Translations under genes and position numbers: made by a program
NCBI GenBank assembly: GCA_949288415.1
Contig: CASEKE010000007.1
Coordinates: 1 to 44,642, forward strand
Direction of reading: 5' to 3'
Length of the DNA stretch: 44,642 nucleotides
DNA from: an uncultured Spirochaetales bacterium
Lineage (GTDB): Bacteria > Spirochaetota > Spirochaetia > Sphaerochaetales > Sphaerochaetaceae
Notes under the pieces: model-generated
Database searches by the model: none
What the model was told of the DNA's origin: nothing
The model's input: only the letters and a program-made list of their open reading frames with translations
Shown: positions 1-8,709 of the stretch, piece after piece
Layout: each line of letters opens with the position of its first letter
Numbering within the stretch: position 1 is the stretch's first letter

Positions 1-95
1 CCCTCGTTTCGAAGGACAAGGTCAGCAAGATTGGATATCAGTTCAAGGACGGAAAGAAGATCCGCGTTGCTAAGAAGACAGGTGAGGTACTCTGA
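1..95 (+). CDS. rplX: 50S ribosomal protein L24, C-terminal fragment
   Basis: Only the last 30 codons are in the window, read in the frame that ends at TGA 93-95. The tail is basic ([15 protein letters not shown]), which is the typical bacterial L24 C-terminus. L24 is an assembly-initiating 50S protein that binds the 5' part of 23S rRNA. Its stop codon overlaps the ATG of rplE (TGATG), so the two are probably translationally coupled, as expected in the spc operon. The upstream part lies outside the window. Confidence 0.9.
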   Translation, partial: LVSKDKVSKIGYQFKDGKKIRVAKKTGEVL

Positions 96-652
96 TGGCA
101 GAAGAGAAGTTTATCCCTAATTTCAAGAAGAAGTATCTTGAGACCGTCGCTCCCGAGCTCAACAAGGAGTTCGGCTACAGCACCGTCATGCAGATTCCTC
201 GCCTTGAGAAGATCACTGTCAGCGTTGGCGTCGGCGAAGCTACCGTCAACAAGAAGCTTCTTGATGCTGCAGTCAAGGAGTTGGAGCAGATCACTGGACA
301 GCACGTCGTCAGGACCAAGGCCAGAAAGAGCATTGCAAACTTCAAGATCAGGCAGGGGCAGGAGATCGGAGCCATGGTTACCCTCCGCGGAGACAACATG
401 TGGTATTTCCTCGAGCGCCTCATCAGCATCGCTCTTCCCCGAGTCAAGGACTTCAAGGGAGTCAAGCCGAATGCGTTCGACGGACACGGAAACTACTCTC
501 TCGGAATCACCGAGCAGATCATTTTCCCGGAAATCGACTATGACAAGATCGAGAGAATAAGCGGCCTTAACGTTGCAATCGTCACATCGGCGAAGACGGA
601 TGAAGAGGCGTATGCACTTCTTAAGAAGCTTGGCATGCCTTTTGCAAAGTAA
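95..652 (+). CDS. rplE: 50S ribosomal protein L5
   Basis: Full-length L5 (185 aa, close to the usual ~180). L5 binds 5S rRNA and helps form the central protuberance of the 50S subunit. Recognisable blocks are [15 protein letters not shown] near the N-terminus, the [18 protein letters not shown] block, and the C-terminal [20 protein letters not shown] block. The ATG overlaps the rplX stop, and a GGTGAGGT stretch just upstream serves as ribosome binding site. It is followed after 15 nt by rpsN, the standard spc order. Confidence 0.97.
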   Translation: MAEEKFIPNFKKKYLETVAPELNKEFGYSTVMQIPRLEKITVSVGVGEATVNKKLLDAAVKELEQITGQHVVRTKARKSIANFKIRQGQEIGAMVTLRGDNMWYFLERLISIALPRVKDFKGVKPNAFDGHGNYSLGITEQIIFPEIDYDKIERISGLNVAIVTSAKTDEEAYALLKKLGMPFAK

Positions 653-667
653 GGAGCTAGGTAGAAT

Positions 668-853
668 ATGGCAAAGAAATCTTTGATTGTTAAGGCTAAG
701 AAGGATCCGAAGTTCTCCACACGTGCTTACAACAGATGCAGAATTTGCGGACGCCCTCGTGGCTATATGCGCCAGTTTGACATGTGCAGAGTATGCTTCA
801 GAAAGCTGGCTAGTGAAGGCCAGATCCCTGGCGTTACCAAATCGAGCTGGTAG
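668..853 (+). CDS. rpsN: 30S ribosomal protein S14, zinc-binding (type Z)
   Basis: A 61-aa protein of the short, zinc-containing S14 class (also named rpsZ). The four zinc ligands are intact as CxxC...CxxC at Cys24, Cys27, Cys40 and Cys43, and the C-terminus IPGVTKSSW is the usual ending. S14 sits in the head of the 30S subunit. The short form is the C+ version, so zinc starvation would normally need a C- paralogue elsewhere in the genome; none is present here. AAGGAG lies upstream of the ATG. Confidence 0.97.
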   Translation: MAKKSLIVKAKKDPKFSTRAYNRCRICGRPRGYMRQFDMCRVCFRKLASEGQIPGVTKSSW

Positions 854-862
854 GAGAGAGAT

Positions 863-1261
863 ATGGCAGCAAGTGATCCAATTGCAGATATGCTTACAAA
901 GATTAGGAATGCTAGTCTGGCTAAGCACGAGAAAGTTGAAATAACGAATTCGAAGATGAAGCTTCAGATCGTGAAGATTCTCAAGAACGAAGGCTTCATC
1001 AAGAATTTCAAGAAGGTTACTAAGGACAACGTGACTTACATTCGCGTATTCCTCAAGTATGACGACGATCAGAATCCTGTAATCCATGGTCTTGATCGTA
1101 TCTCGACTCCGGGCCGCCGCGTCTACTGCGGTTACAAGGATATGCCCAGCGTATTCAATGGCAACGGTATCGTAGTCGTTTCCTCTTCCACAGGCGTCAT
1201 CACAGGCAAGAAGGCTGTAGATGCACGTGTCGGTGGTGAGCTGCTCTGCACAATCTGGTAA
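863..1261 (+). CDS. rpsH: 30S ribosomal protein S8
   Basis: S8 (132 aa) binds helix 21 of 16S rRNA in the platform; in many bacteria it is also the translational repressor of the spc operon. The N-terminal [13 protein letters not shown] and the C-terminal [16 protein letters not shown] and [12 protein letters not shown] blocks are family signatures. It begins 9 nt after rpsN behind GGAGAG and is followed 11 nt later by rplF. Confidence 0.97.
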   Translation: MAASDPIADMLTKIRNASLAKHEKVEITNSKMKLQIVKILKNEGFIKNFKKVTKDNVTYIRVFLKYDDDQNPVIHGLDRISTPGRRVYCGYKDMPSVFNGNGIVVVSSSTGVITGKKAVDARVGGELLCTIW

Positions 1262-1272
1262 AGGAGTCCTGA

Positions 1273-1815
1273 ATGTCAAGAATTGGAAAGTTACCGGTTG
1301 AGATCCCGGCTGGAGTAACGGTTACCGCCGTCTCCGGACTCATCACAGTGAAGGGCCCGAAGGGCACTCTTTCCCTTCAGACCAGGGACGAGGTAAGCGT
1401 CGAGGTCAGGAACAACGAGGTATACGTGACCCGCAAGGATGACGAGAAGGCCAGCAGAAGCTACCATGGACTTTACCGCCAGCTGATCCACAATATGGTC
1501 GTAGGCGTGTCCAAGGGCTACAGCAAGGTCCTCATGATCAACGGAGTAGGTTACAGGGCAGAGGTCAAGGCCAACATCCTTTATCTCAACCTCGGATATT
1601 CCACACCGATCGAGTACATGATCCCTCAGGGAATCGCAATCACGGCCGACGGCCCCTCGAAGATCACTATCTCCGGAATCGACAAGGAGAAGGTCGGACA
1701 GGTTGCAGCGGAAATCCGCTCTCTCAGAGGACCTGAGCCGTACAAGGGCAAGGGCATCAAGTACGAAACCGAGAACATCCGCCGCAAGGTCGGTAAGTCC
1801 GGTGGAAAGAAGTAA
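1273..1815 (+). CDS. rplF: 50S ribosomal protein L6
   Basis: L6 (180 aa) binds near the sarcin-ricin loop and the factor-binding region of the 50S subunit. The start MSRIGKLPVEIPAGV and the C-terminal PEPYKGKGIKYE block, followed by a basic Gly/Lys tail, are diagnostic. AAGGAG stands 7 nt before the ATG. The tail is rich in Lys and Gly, as usual. Confidence 0.97.
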   Translation: MSRIGKLPVEIPAGVTVTAVSGLITVKGPKGTLSLQTRDEVSVEVRNNEVYVTRKDDEKASRSYHGLYRQLIHNMVVGVSKGYSKVLMINGVGYRAEVKANILYLNLGYSTPIEYMIPQGIAITADGPSKITISGIDKEKVGQVAAEIRSLRGPEPYKGKGIKYETENIRRKVGKSGGKK

Positions 1816-1826
1816 GGTGGTAAGAA

Positions 1827-2186
1827 ATGGACAGAATGATCGACAAAAGAAGAAAGCAGCTTAAGAGAAAGGCTCACATCAGAAAGAGCATCTCCGGAAC
1901 TGCAATGCGTCCTCGCATGACTGTTTTCAGATCCAACCTCCACATGTACGTCCAGGTCATCGACGACACCTGTGGAAGAACCCTGGTCTCCGCATCCACA
2001 CTCGAGGCTGAGCTCAAGGGTCTCAGAAATACCGTCGCCGATGCCGAGAAGCTCGGAGAGGTTGTCGGCAAGAGACTCCTCGAGAAGAACATTGAAACAG
2101 TTGTATTCGACAGAAACGGATATCTCTATCATGGAATCGTCAAGTCAATCGCTGACGGTGCAAGAAAGGCCGGCGTAAGGTTCTAG
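1827..2186 (+). CDS. rplR: 50S ribosomal protein L18
   Basis: L18 (119 aa) binds 5S rRNA together with L5. The N-terminus is strongly basic ([18 protein letters not shown]). It is followed by the [18 protein letters not shown] block and the family ending [21 protein letters not shown]. The 11-nt gap to rplF contains GGTGG as ribosome binding site, and rpsE starts 8 nt downstream. Confidence 0.97.
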   Translation: MDRMIDKRRKQLKRKAHIRKSISGTAMRPRMTVFRSNLHMYVQVIDDTCGRTLVSASTLEAELKGLRNTVADAEKLGEVVGKRLLEKNIETVVFDRNGYLYHGIVKSIADGARKAGVRF

Positions 2187-2194
2187 GAGAGGAT

Positions 2195-2701
2195 ATGGAA
2201 AAGTCTAAGGAAAGAGAAGTAAAGGACGGATACGTAGAAAAGCTTGTAAAGCTCAACCGCGTAGCCAAAGTAGTAAAGGGTGGTAGAAGATTCTCCTTCT
2301 CGGCTCTCGTCGTGGTAGGCTATGGCGATGGCCGTGTCGGATACGGCTTCGGCAAGGCGAACGATGTCACCGATGCGATCAGAAAGGCGACGGAGAAGGC
2401 CAAGGCTTCCCTGATCACCGTTCCTTTGAAGGGCAACACCATCCCTCATGACGTTGTCGGCAAGTTCAAGAGTGCATCTGTGATCCTCAAGCCGGCCGTA
2501 CCTGGAACAGGTGTCATCGCCGGCGGTGCGGTACGTCTCGTCTGCGACGCTGCAGGAATCAAGGACATCATCTCCAAGTCCCTCGGCTCCAGAAACGGAA
2601 TCAACACCGTCAAGGCTGCGTTCGACGGACTCGAGAACCTCTTCGATGCAAGCAAGGTCGCAAAGAACAGGGGCAAGTCCCTCAAGGAAATGTGGAGCTA
2701 A
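2195..2701 (+). CDS. rpsE: 30S ribosomal protein S5
   Basis: S5 (168 aa) lies at the back of the 30S subunit and affects decoding accuracy. The dsRBD-like N-terminal domain carries [14 protein letters not shown] followed by [13 protein letters not shown]. The C-terminal domain carries [20 protein letters not shown]. The ATG follows GGAGAGGAT, 8 nt after rplR. Nothing unusual is seen. Confidence 0.97.
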   Translation: MEKSKEREVKDGYVEKLVKLNRVAKVVKGGRRFSFSALVVVGYGDGRVGYGFGKANDVTDAIRKATEKAKASLITVPLKGNTIPHDVVGKFKSASVILKPAVPGTGVIAGGAVRLVCDAAGIKDIISKSLGSRNGINTVKAAFDGLENLFDASKVAKNRGKSLKEMWS

Positions 2702-2702
2702 T

Positions 2703-2882
2703 ATGGCACAGATTAAGATTACATTGGTAAGGGGAGTCGCTGGAACTCTTCCGAAGCAGAGAAAGACCATCAAGGCTCTCGGTCTCGGAAAGATCAGCAG
2801 CTCCGTCATTCGTGAGGACAATCCTGTCTTCAGGGGCATGGTCCGCACAGTTTCTCACCTTGTGAAGGTCGAGGAGGTATAA
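2703..2882 (+). CDS. rpmD: 50S ribosomal protein L30
   Basis: A 59-aa L30, the normal length for the short bacterial form. It starts [19 protein letters not shown] and carries the [18 protein letters not shown] and [12 protein letters not shown] blocks. The ATG at 2703 comes one nucleotide after the rpsE stop, with GTGGAG inside the end of rpsE as ribosome binding site. An open frame extends upstream out of rpsE, but the L30 homology begins exactly at this ATG. Confidence 0.96.
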   Translation: MAQIKITLVRGVAGTLPKQRKTIKALGLGKISSSVIREDNPVFRGMVRTVSHLVKVEEV

Positions 2883-2883
2883 T

Positions 2884-3315
2884 ATGGCACAGATTGTCAA
2901 GCCGGAAGGCGCAACAAAGAACAAGACAATTGTCGGACGTGGTGCTTCCTCGAAGGGAAGAGCCTGCGGCCGCGGTCATGACGGACAGAATTCCAGAAGC
3001 GGCGGCGGAGTACGCCTCGGATTCGAGGGCGGACAGATGCCGCTCTACAGGAGAGTCGCACGCAGAGGTTTCTCCAATTATCCTTTCAAGGTTACTTGCC
3101 AGGCTGTCAGCCTCAACGATCTTGAGGTGTCCTATGAAAAGGGCGAGCTTGTGAACGACGAGACGCTCAGGGAGAAGGGACTCATCAAGGGCAAGCAGAC
3201 AGTCGCGAAGATTCTTTCCGACGGTGAGCTCACAAAGGCTCTTGTAGTCGAAGGAATCAAGTGTTCTGCCGCAGCTGCAGAGAAGATCAAGGCTGTAGGC
3301 GGAGAGATCAAGTAA
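2884..3315 (+). CDS. rplO: 50S ribosomal protein L15
   Basis: L15 (143 aa) is a late assembly protein of the 50S subunit. The Gly/Arg-rich N-terminal extension (VGRGASSKGRACGRGHDGQ) and the GFEGGQMPLYRRVARRGFSN block are family hallmarks. The start codon is one nucleotide after the rpmD stop, and the ribosome binding site GAGGAGGT lies inside the last codons of rpmD. Confidence 0.97.
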   Translation: MAQIVKPEGATKNKTIVGRGASSKGRACGRGHDGQNSRSGGGVRLGFEGGQMPLYRRVARRGFSNYPFKVTCQAVSLNDLEVSYEKGELVNDETLREKGLIKGKQTVAKILSDGELTKALVVEGIKCSAAAAEKIKAVGGEIK

Positions 3316-3334
3316 CAGAAAAGAAGGTATCCTA

Positions 3335-4636
3335 ATGGCAAACACTCTGGTAGATATGTTCCGCTTGAAGGAAATCAGGAAGAAGATCCTCTTCACATTC
3401 GGGTTGCTCATAGTAACCCGAATTGGAGTTGTGATCCCTATTCCCGGAATCAATCCTTCGGCGATCTTGAATTACGTTGAAGCAAACACAAATAGCTTCA
3501 CAGCCTATCTGAACTTCTTCTCCGGTGGTGCGTTCAGCAACTTCTCGATCTTCATGCTCGGTGTAATGCCTTACATCAGCACGCAGATCATAGTACAGCT
3601 GCTTATGCTCGTAATACCATCGCTCAAGAAGCTGGCTCAGGATCCACAGGGTGCGAAGAAAATTCAGCAGTATACCCGATATGGTACGATCGTCGTATGT
3701 GCTCTCCAGTCCCTTGCAACGACTTTCTATGCAAGGAACATCCCGGGCGCTCTCGTGATGGGAACAGTCCCCTTCACGATCGTTGCGATGATCACTGTCA
3801 CCGCAGGCTCCATGCTTATGGTATGGCTCGGTGAGAAGATTACGCAGTTCGGTGTCGGCAACGGCATCTCGCTTCTGATCTTCGCAGGTATCGTAGCTAG
3901 AATGCCAAGCGCATTCTACTCACTGATCACAGCGGTATCGGCCGGTACGCTCAATCCGGTATCCGTGATTCTTGTGGTAGTTATGTTCTTCTTCGTAGTT
4001 GCTCTGGTAGTATACGAGGAGCAGGGGCAGAGAAAGATCCCCGTGCACTATGCAAAGAGAGTCCAGGGAAGGAAGATGTACGGTTCACAGTCGACGTTCA
4101 TTCCTTTCAAGATCAACCCGTCGGGCGTCATCCCTGTCATTTTTGCATCCGCACTTCTTTCATTCCCCCTCCAAATCGGATATAATTCTCAGGTCAAATG
4201 GATGCAGAGCGTTGCAAACTTCCTTAACCCGCAGGGTGCCCCCTATCTTATTATCTACACCTTGCTGATTATCGGTTTTGCATTCTTCTACACTCAGATC
4301 AGTCTCAATCCGGTGGAAATGGCAAAGAACATCCGTGACAACGGAGGTTCCATACCCGGAGTAAGGAACGAGAAGATGGAGGAGTATCTGACAAAGGTTC
4401 TCAACCGCATCGTGCTCCCCGGTTCGATCTTCCTTGCGTTCATCGCTTTGATTCCGACTCTGATCCAGATGTTCTTCGATTTCCCTCAGGATGTCGCAAT
4501 GCTTTTCGGTGGAACTTCGCTGATCATTCTGGTCGGCGTAGACCTCGATACGATGAGGCAGCTTGATACGATGTTGAAGGATCGTCACCTTGACGGCTTT
4601 GTCGGCGTGAAGAAGCGCAAAGTCAATAAACTCTAA
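3335..4636 (+). CDS. secY: Protein translocase subunit SecY
   Basis: SecY (433 aa) forms the membrane channel for Sec-dependent secretion with SecE and SecG. Ten hydrophobic segments can be traced. Signatures include RIGVVIPIPGIN after TM1, the plug region FSGGAFSNFSIFMLGVMPYIS, and YEEQGQRKIPVHYAKR in the cytosolic loop after TM5. The start follows a 19-nt gap with AGAAGG. The genes adk, map and infA, which often follow secY, are absent: rpmJ begins 12 nt later. Confidence 0.98.
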   Translation: MANTLVDMFRLKEIRKKILFTFGLLIVTRIGVVIPIPGINPSAILNYVEANTNSFTAYLNFFSGGAFSNFSIFMLGVMPYISTQIIVQLLMLVIPSLKKLAQDPQGAKKIQQYTRYGTIVVCALQSLATTFYARNIPGALVMGTVPFTIVAMITVTAGSMLMVWLGEKITQFGVGNGISLLIFAGIVARMPSAFYSLITAVSAGTLNPVSVILVVVMFFFVVALVVYEEQGQRKIPVHYAKRVQGRKMYGSQSTFIPFKINPSGVIPVIFASALLSFPLQIGYNSQVKWMQSVANFLNPQGAPYLIIYTLLIIGFAFFYTQISLNPVEMAKNIRDNGGSIPGVRNEKMEEYLTKVLNRIVLPGSIFLAFIALIPTLIQMFFDFPQDVAMLFGGTSLIILVGVDLDTMRQLDTMLKDRHLDGFVGVKKRKVNKL

Positions 4637-4648
4637 TAGGAGCTCAGA

Positions 4649-4762
4649 ATGAAAGTTAGAGCAAGTGTCAAACCAATTTGTGACAAGTGTAAAGTCATCA
4701 GGCGTGCGGGCGTAGTCCGCATCGTCTGCGAGAACCCGAAGCACAAGCAGAGACAGAAATAA
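4649..4762 (+). CDS. rpmJ: 50S ribosomal protein L36
   Basis: A 37-aa protein starting [19 protein letters not shown], the zinc-binding (C+) form of L36. The ligands Cys11, Cys14, Cys27 and His32 are all present. The ATG at 4649 follows TAGGAG. L36 sits near the peptidyl transferase base of the 50S subunit. Its position between secY and rpsM is standard. Confidence 0.96.
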   Translation: MKVRASVKPICDKCKVIRRAGVVRIVCENPKHKQRQK

Positions 4763-4774
4763 CAGGAGGCCAAA

Positions 4775-5140
4775 ATGGCACGTATAGCAGGTGTTGACTT
4801 GCCGAACAAGGCGGTCAAGATCGCACTGACTTACATCTACGGTATCGGAAGAGTCTCGGCTCTCGATATCTGCAGAAAGACAAATATCGATCCTGAAGTC
4901 AGGATCAACACTCTCGACCAGGATCAGATCGCTCTCCTCAGAAAGGTCATCGAGGAGGAGTACAAGATCGAAGGTCATCTTCGCACCGAAGTAGCACTCA
5001 ATATCAAGAGACTCATGGATATCGGATGCTACAGAGGACTTCGCCATAGAAAGGGCTTGCCTGTTCGCGGCCAGAGGACCAAGACGAATGCAAGAACCAG
5101 AAAGGGCAAGAAGAAGACCGTTGCTGGAAAGAAGAAATAA
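4775..5140 (+). CDS. rpsM: 30S ribosomal protein S13
   Basis: S13 (121 aa) lies in the 30S head and makes bridges to the 50S subunit. It opens with [20 protein letters not shown] and has the [20 protein letters not shown] block followed by a Lys/Arg-rich tail that reaches toward the P-site tRNA. CAGGAGG precedes the ATG. It forms the start of the alpha operon block with rpsK, rpoA and rplQ. Confidence 0.97.
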   Translation: MARIAGVDLPNKAVKIALTYIYGIGRVSALDICRKTNIDPEVRINTLDQDQIALLRKVIEEEYKIEGHLRTEVALNIKRLMDIGCYRGLRHRKGLPVRGQRTKTNARTRKGKKKTVAGKKK

Positions 5141-5153
5141 GGGCAGGTGAGAA

Positions 5154-5531
5154 ATGGCTAACGTAAAAAGAAAAGTGAAGAAGACAGTACTCGAGGGTAA
5201 TGTTTACATCCAGACTAGCTTCAACAATACGATCATTACAGTTACCGACCTCGCCGGTAACGCTCTTAGCTGGGCTTCCGCCGGCGGCATGGGCTTCCGC
5301 GGAGCAAAGAAATCGACTCCTTATGCTGCACAGACGATCTGTGAGGCAGCTGTGAAGAAGGCGATGGACTTCGGTCTCAAGGAAGTCAACGTCTTCGTAA
5401 AGGGACCGGGCGTAGGAAGAGAAAGCGCAATCAGGACGATCGGCGTTCTCGGCCTCAAGGTTCGTTCCATCAGGGACGTGACCCCGATTCCGCTCAATGG
5501 CTGTCGCCCACGCAAGACTCGTCGTGTTTGA
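5154..5531 (+). CDS. rpsK: 30S ribosomal protein S11
   Basis: S11 (125 aa) lines the mRNA exit region of the 30S platform. Blocks seen are the N-terminal basic stretch, [18 protein letters not shown] and [14 protein letters not shown]. The ending [11 protein letters not shown] is near-universal. rpsD, which follows rpsK in E. coli and its relatives, is not here: after a 44-nt gap with a hairpin comes rpoA. Confidence 0.97.
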   Translation: MANVKRKVKKTVLEGNVYIQTSFNNTIITVTDLAGNALSWASAGGMGFRGAKKSTPYAAQTICEAAVKKAMDFGLKEVNVFVKGPGVGRESAIRTIGVLGLKVRSIRDVTPIPLNGCRPRKTRRV

Positions 5532-5535
5532 ATTG

Positions 5536-5554
5536 CTGCGGGCTTGACCCGCAG
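5536..5554 (+). other. Hairpin between rpsK and rpoA
   Basis: A perfect 7-bp GC-rich stem (CTGCGGG / CCCGCAG, loop CTTGA) fills the only gap of note inside the alpha operon. No T-run follows, so it is unlikely to be an intrinsic terminator. It ends 21 nt before the rpoA ATG and could act as an RNA processing or translational control site. This role is inferred from shape and position only. Confidence 0.5.
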
Positions 5555-5575
5555 TGGTATTTATAGGAGTAGCAA

Positions 5576-6631
5576 ATGGCTAGAAAATCTCTCCTCAAGG
5601 GTTTCAAGAAGCCCACGGGAATCACATCCGACCATACGGTATCAACGGCAGATTACGGCAAGTTCATCGCATATCCTTTCGAAAGAGGATTCGGAACTAC
5701 AGTCGGAAATACTCTTAGAAGAGTTCTGCTTTCCTCAATCCAGGGCTATGCGGTGACGGCTGTCCGTTTCACCACTTTCTCCGGTGTGGATCATACTTCT
5801 CATCTTGTTACGAGCGAGTATGAGTCACTTACGGGTGTGAGAGAAGATATCAACGATATCATTGCTGCCATCAAGAAACTTCAGATCAGCATGCCTGAGG
5901 ATTCGGAAGGTACTGTTCTTACCATTGCCTGCAAAGGTCCCGGTACTATCACCGGAGCCGACTTCGAGAAGAACCAGGTCACGGTTACAAACAAGGATCT
6001 TCTGATCTTCACGATGATGGAGGATTGCGATCTCGAGATGGAGGTCCAGATCGACCTTGGAAGAGGCTATGTCCCTTCCGAGCTCAACGAGAAGTATTCC
6101 GAGGAGCCCGGTGTCATTTCCATCGATGCATTCTTCTCTCCGGTCAAGAGAGTAAGATATTCCATCGAGCCGACCAGAGTCGGACAGAGAAACGACTACG
6201 ACAAGCTCATCCTCGAGATATTCACCGATGGAACGATCTCCCCAGAGAATGCCCTCGGCGAGGCTGCAAAGATCATCAAGGAGCATTTCACGATCTTCAT
6301 CAACTTCGATGAAGGCAAGATTGCCACGAATGATGAAGTCGACGAGGAAGAGGAAAGGATCAAGGCTATTCTCGAGACCCCGGTCGAGGAGCTCGAGCTT
6401 ACGGTAAGATCCTCCAACTGCCTCAAGAATGCCGGCATCAAGACAATCGGTGATTTGGCTAAGAAGACTGAAGACGAGATTGCCAAGACGAGGAATTTCG
6501 GCAAGAAGAGTCTTTCCGAGATCAAGGACAAGCTCAAGGAATGGGGCATGACTCTCGGCATGACGGACTTCAGTGTATTAAAGACGTCTATCAAAGTTCC
6601 AGAAAACAAGGAAGTGGAGAATGAAGCATAA
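5576..6631 (+). CDS. rpoA: DNA-directed RNA polymerase subunit alpha
   Basis: The alpha subunit (351 aa) nucleates RNA polymerase assembly and contacts activators and UP elements. The N-terminal domain (about 1-235) contains [20 protein letters not shown]. The C-terminal domain (about 265-325) contains the helix-hairpin-helix [21 protein letters not shown]. Domains are joined by an acidic linker, and the C-terminus adds a short Glu/Asn-rich tail. TAGGAG lies 7 nt before the ATG. The stop overlaps rplQ by 11 nt. Confidence 0.98.
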   Translation: MARKSLLKGFKKPTGITSDHTVSTADYGKFIAYPFERGFGTTVGNTLRRVLLSSIQGYAVTAVRFTTFSGVDHTSHLVTSEYESLTGVREDINDIIAAIKKLQISMPEDSEGTVLTIACKGPGTITGADFEKNQVTVTNKDLLIFTMMEDCDLEMEVQIDLGRGYVPSELNEKYSEEPGVISIDAFFSPVKRVRYSIEPTRVGQRNDYDKLILEIFTDGTISPENALGEAAKIIKEHFTIFINFDEGKIATNDEVDEEEERIKAILETPVEELELTVRSSNCLKNAGIKTIGDLAKKTEDEIAKTRNFGKKSLSEIKDKLKEWGMTLGMTDFSVLKTSIKVPENKEVENEA

Positions 6632-7022
6632 GATAGGATTCAACGCGCTTTCCCGCACAACAAGCGAGCGCACAGCTCTTAAGCGCAACATGGTCACATC
6701 CCTCTTCAGATACGAGAGGATCGAGACCACAAAGGCAAAGGCTCTTGAAGTGAGAAAGATGGCCGAGAGAATGATCACACGTGCGAAGGTCGACAGCGTT
6801 CACAACCGCAGAATGATCGCACGCGACATCAAGGACGAAGCTATTCTTGACAAGCTCTTCAAGGAAATCGCTCCGATGTTCACTGAACGCAAGGGTGGTT
6901 ACACAAGAGTTCTCAAGACCGGTTATCGTCTTGGAGATGCGGCCGAGATGGTCATCCTCGAGCTCGTCGAGAAGACTCAGAAGAAGGATGCCAAGGCCGA
7001 GAAGAAAGAGAAGAAGAACTGA
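6621..7022 (+). CDS. rplQ: 50S ribosomal protein L17
   Basis: L17 (133 aa) lies near the exit tunnel. The N-terminal [21 protein letters not shown] block and [21 protein letters not shown] are family signatures. The last ~15 residues form a Lys/Glu-rich tail. Its ATG lies inside the 3' end of rpoA (11-nt overlap), suggesting coupled translation. It is the last gene of the ribosomal operon and is followed by a strong terminator. Confidence 0.97.
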   Translation: MKHKIGFNALSRTTSERTALKRNMVTSLFRYERIETTKAKALEVRKMAERMITRAKVDSVHNRRMIARDIKDEAILDKLFKEIAPMFTERKGGYTRVLKTGYRLGDAAEMVILELVEKTQKKDAKAEKKEKKN

Positions 7023-7053
7023 TTTTCTTCTCTGTAGACAGGTCAATCCTGAA

Positions 7054-7080
7054 GCCGTCACGAAAGTGGCGGTTTTTTCT
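7054..7080 (+). terminator. Intrinsic terminator after rplQ
   Basis: An 8-bp stem (GCCGTCAC with GTGGCGGT, including two G:T pairs) closed by a GAAA tetraloop and followed directly by a T-rich tract (TTTTTTCTTTTC). It ends the ribosomal operon 30 nt after the rplQ stop. Confidence 0.9.
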
Positions 7081-7113
7081 TTTCTGCCTTGCCCACAGTT
7101 TTTCCTGTTATCC

Positions 7114-7142
7114 TTGACAGGAGCCGAAGTTTAATCCATTAT
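7114..7142 (+). promoter_or_regulatory. Promoter of rny
   Basis: A perfect -35 TTGACA (7114-7119), 17-nt spacer and CATTAT (7137-7142, 4 of 6 matches) stand after the rplQ terminator and 34 nt before the rny start codon. The leader carries AGGAGG as ribosome binding site. Confidence 0.65.
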
Positions 7143-7176
7143 CAATAGATAAGTTACTGTTTCAGGAGGAAAAGAA

Positions 7177-8709
7177 ATGGCAAATGTCGTGACGATCCTC
7201 CTCAGTTGTATTGTTGGTATCGCCGTCGGCTATCTTGGCCGTTGGATATACGCCAAGTTTAAGCTTACCTCTGCGGAGCAGCAGGCTGTGAGAATCAACC
7301 AGGAGGCCATGGCCAAGGCTGAAGCCAGTGCAAAGGAGCTTATGCTTGAGACTCGTGACGCTCTGCAGAAGGAGCAGCAGCAGAACGAGCGTGATGCAAG
7401 AGAAAGAAGACTTGAGCTGCAGAAGAATGAGAGAAGACTTCTGCAGAAGGAAATGAATCTCGAACACAAGCAGAGCGAGCTTGATGCTATCAGACGACAA
7501 CTGGGGGAGAAAGAAAACGAGGTCGAGGAGCGTGAGCGACTCGTATCAGAAAGAGAGAATACTCTCACTAGCGAGCTCGAGAAAGTCGCTTCGATGTCCC
7601 GTGAGGAAGCGAAGAACATAATAATCGAGCAGATGAAGACCGAAGCCGTACACGATGGGCAGGTCTATATCAACAAGATCGAGAGCGAGACCCAGCTGCA
7701 GGCAGACAAGATAGCACGGGATATCATTGTCACCAGCATCCAGAGATTGGCGACTGAAGTGTCGGGCGAGATAACGACTTCGTCCGTGTCGTTGCCGAGC
7801 GATGAGATGAAGGGCCGGATAATCGGTCGCGAGGGCAGAAACATACGTACGCTGGAGACGTTGACAGGTGTCGATATCATCATCGACGATACTCCGGAAG
7901 CCGTCGTCATATCCTGTTTCGATCCTGTCAGAAAGGAAATCGCGAGAGTCGCGTTGGAGCGCCTCGTACAGGACGGAAGGATTCATCCTGCAAGAATCGA
8001 GGAAGTCGTAAACAAGGTTTCGAAGGAAGTTGGAAGGATCATAGTCGACGAAGGAGACAAGGTCGTGTTCGATCTTGGAATCCACAACATGGGTCCGGAG
8101 CTGATCAGGGCTCTCGGCCGTCTGCATTTCAGGACGAGCTATGGGCAGAACGTTCTTCTGCATTCCAAGGAAGTGGCAATTCTTGCCGGCATGATCGCCG
8201 GAGAGGTCGGCGCGGATACGGAAATCGCAAAACGTGGTGGACTGCTGCATGACATCGGCAAGGGCGCGGAGACTGAGAGCGAGGCCAACCATGCGGAACT
8301 CGGTGCTGAGCTCGTGAAGAGACTCGGAGAGGATCCAAAGGTTGTAAACTGCATTCTTGCCCATCATGGTGATGTGGAGCCGAGCTGCATAGAGGCAGTC
8401 ATCGTGCAGATCGCAGATGCCATCAGTGCAGCTCGTCCCGGTGCCAGAAGAGAGTCGCTCGACAACTATATCAAGCGTCTGGAGTCACTCGAAAACATCG
8501 CAAAAGGCTTCGAAGGTGTCGAGAATGCCTATGCGATCCAGGCCGGAAGAGAGCTCAGGATACTCGTCAACAGCGATACGGTAAGCGACGAGAAGTCCAG
8601 AGAGGTTGCTCTTGGAATCGCCCAGCGAATAGAGGCGGAGCTCAGGTATCCCGGAAAGATAAAGGTCACGATAATCCGCGAATACAGGATTGTGGAGTAC
8701 GCAAGATAG
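7177..8709 (+). CDS. rny: Ribonuclease Y
   Basis: A membrane-anchored endoribonuclease that initiates mRNA decay. Order of parts in 510 aa: an N-terminal transmembrane helix (about 4-25), a long Glu/Arg/Gln-rich coiled coil (about 30-190), a KH RNA-binding domain with the GxxG loop in RIIGREGRNIR (about 211-270), and an HD domain with catalytic His358-Asp359 in GGLLHDIGKGAE. The length matches the usual 510-520. The start follows AGGAGG, just after its own promoter. It overlaps the next gene by one base (TAGTG). RicT, a factor that modulates RNase Y in Bacillus, is also in this window. Confidence 0.97.
   Translation: MANVVTILLSCIVGIAVGYLGRWIYAKFKLTSAEQQAVRINQEAMAKAEASAKELMLETRDALQKEQQQNERDARERRLELQKNERRLLQKEMNLEHKQSELDAIRRQLGEKENEVEERERLVSERENTLTSELEKVASMSREEAKNIIIEQMKTEAVHDGQVYINKIESETQLQADKIARDIIVTSIQRLATEVSGEITTSSVSLPSDEMKGRIIGREGRNIRTLETLTGVDIIIDDTPEAVVISCFDPVRKEIARVALERLVQDGRIHPARIEEVVNKVSKEVGRIIVDEGDKVVFDLGIHNMGPELIRALGRLHFRTSYGQNVLLHSKEVAILAGMIAGEVGADTEIAKRGGLLHDIGKGAETESEANHAELGAELVKRLGEDPKVVNCILAHHGDVEPSCIEAVIVQIADAISAARPGARRESLDNYIKRLESLENIAKGFEGVENAYAIQAGRELRILVNSDTVSDEKSREVALGIAQRIEAELRYPGKIKVTIIREYRIVEYAR

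Noticed and set aside
2877..2882. TATAAT-like string at the rpmD/rplO junction
   Set aside because: It arises from GTA-TAA-T at the end of rpmD, has no -35 partner and sits inside a continuous ribosomal operon.
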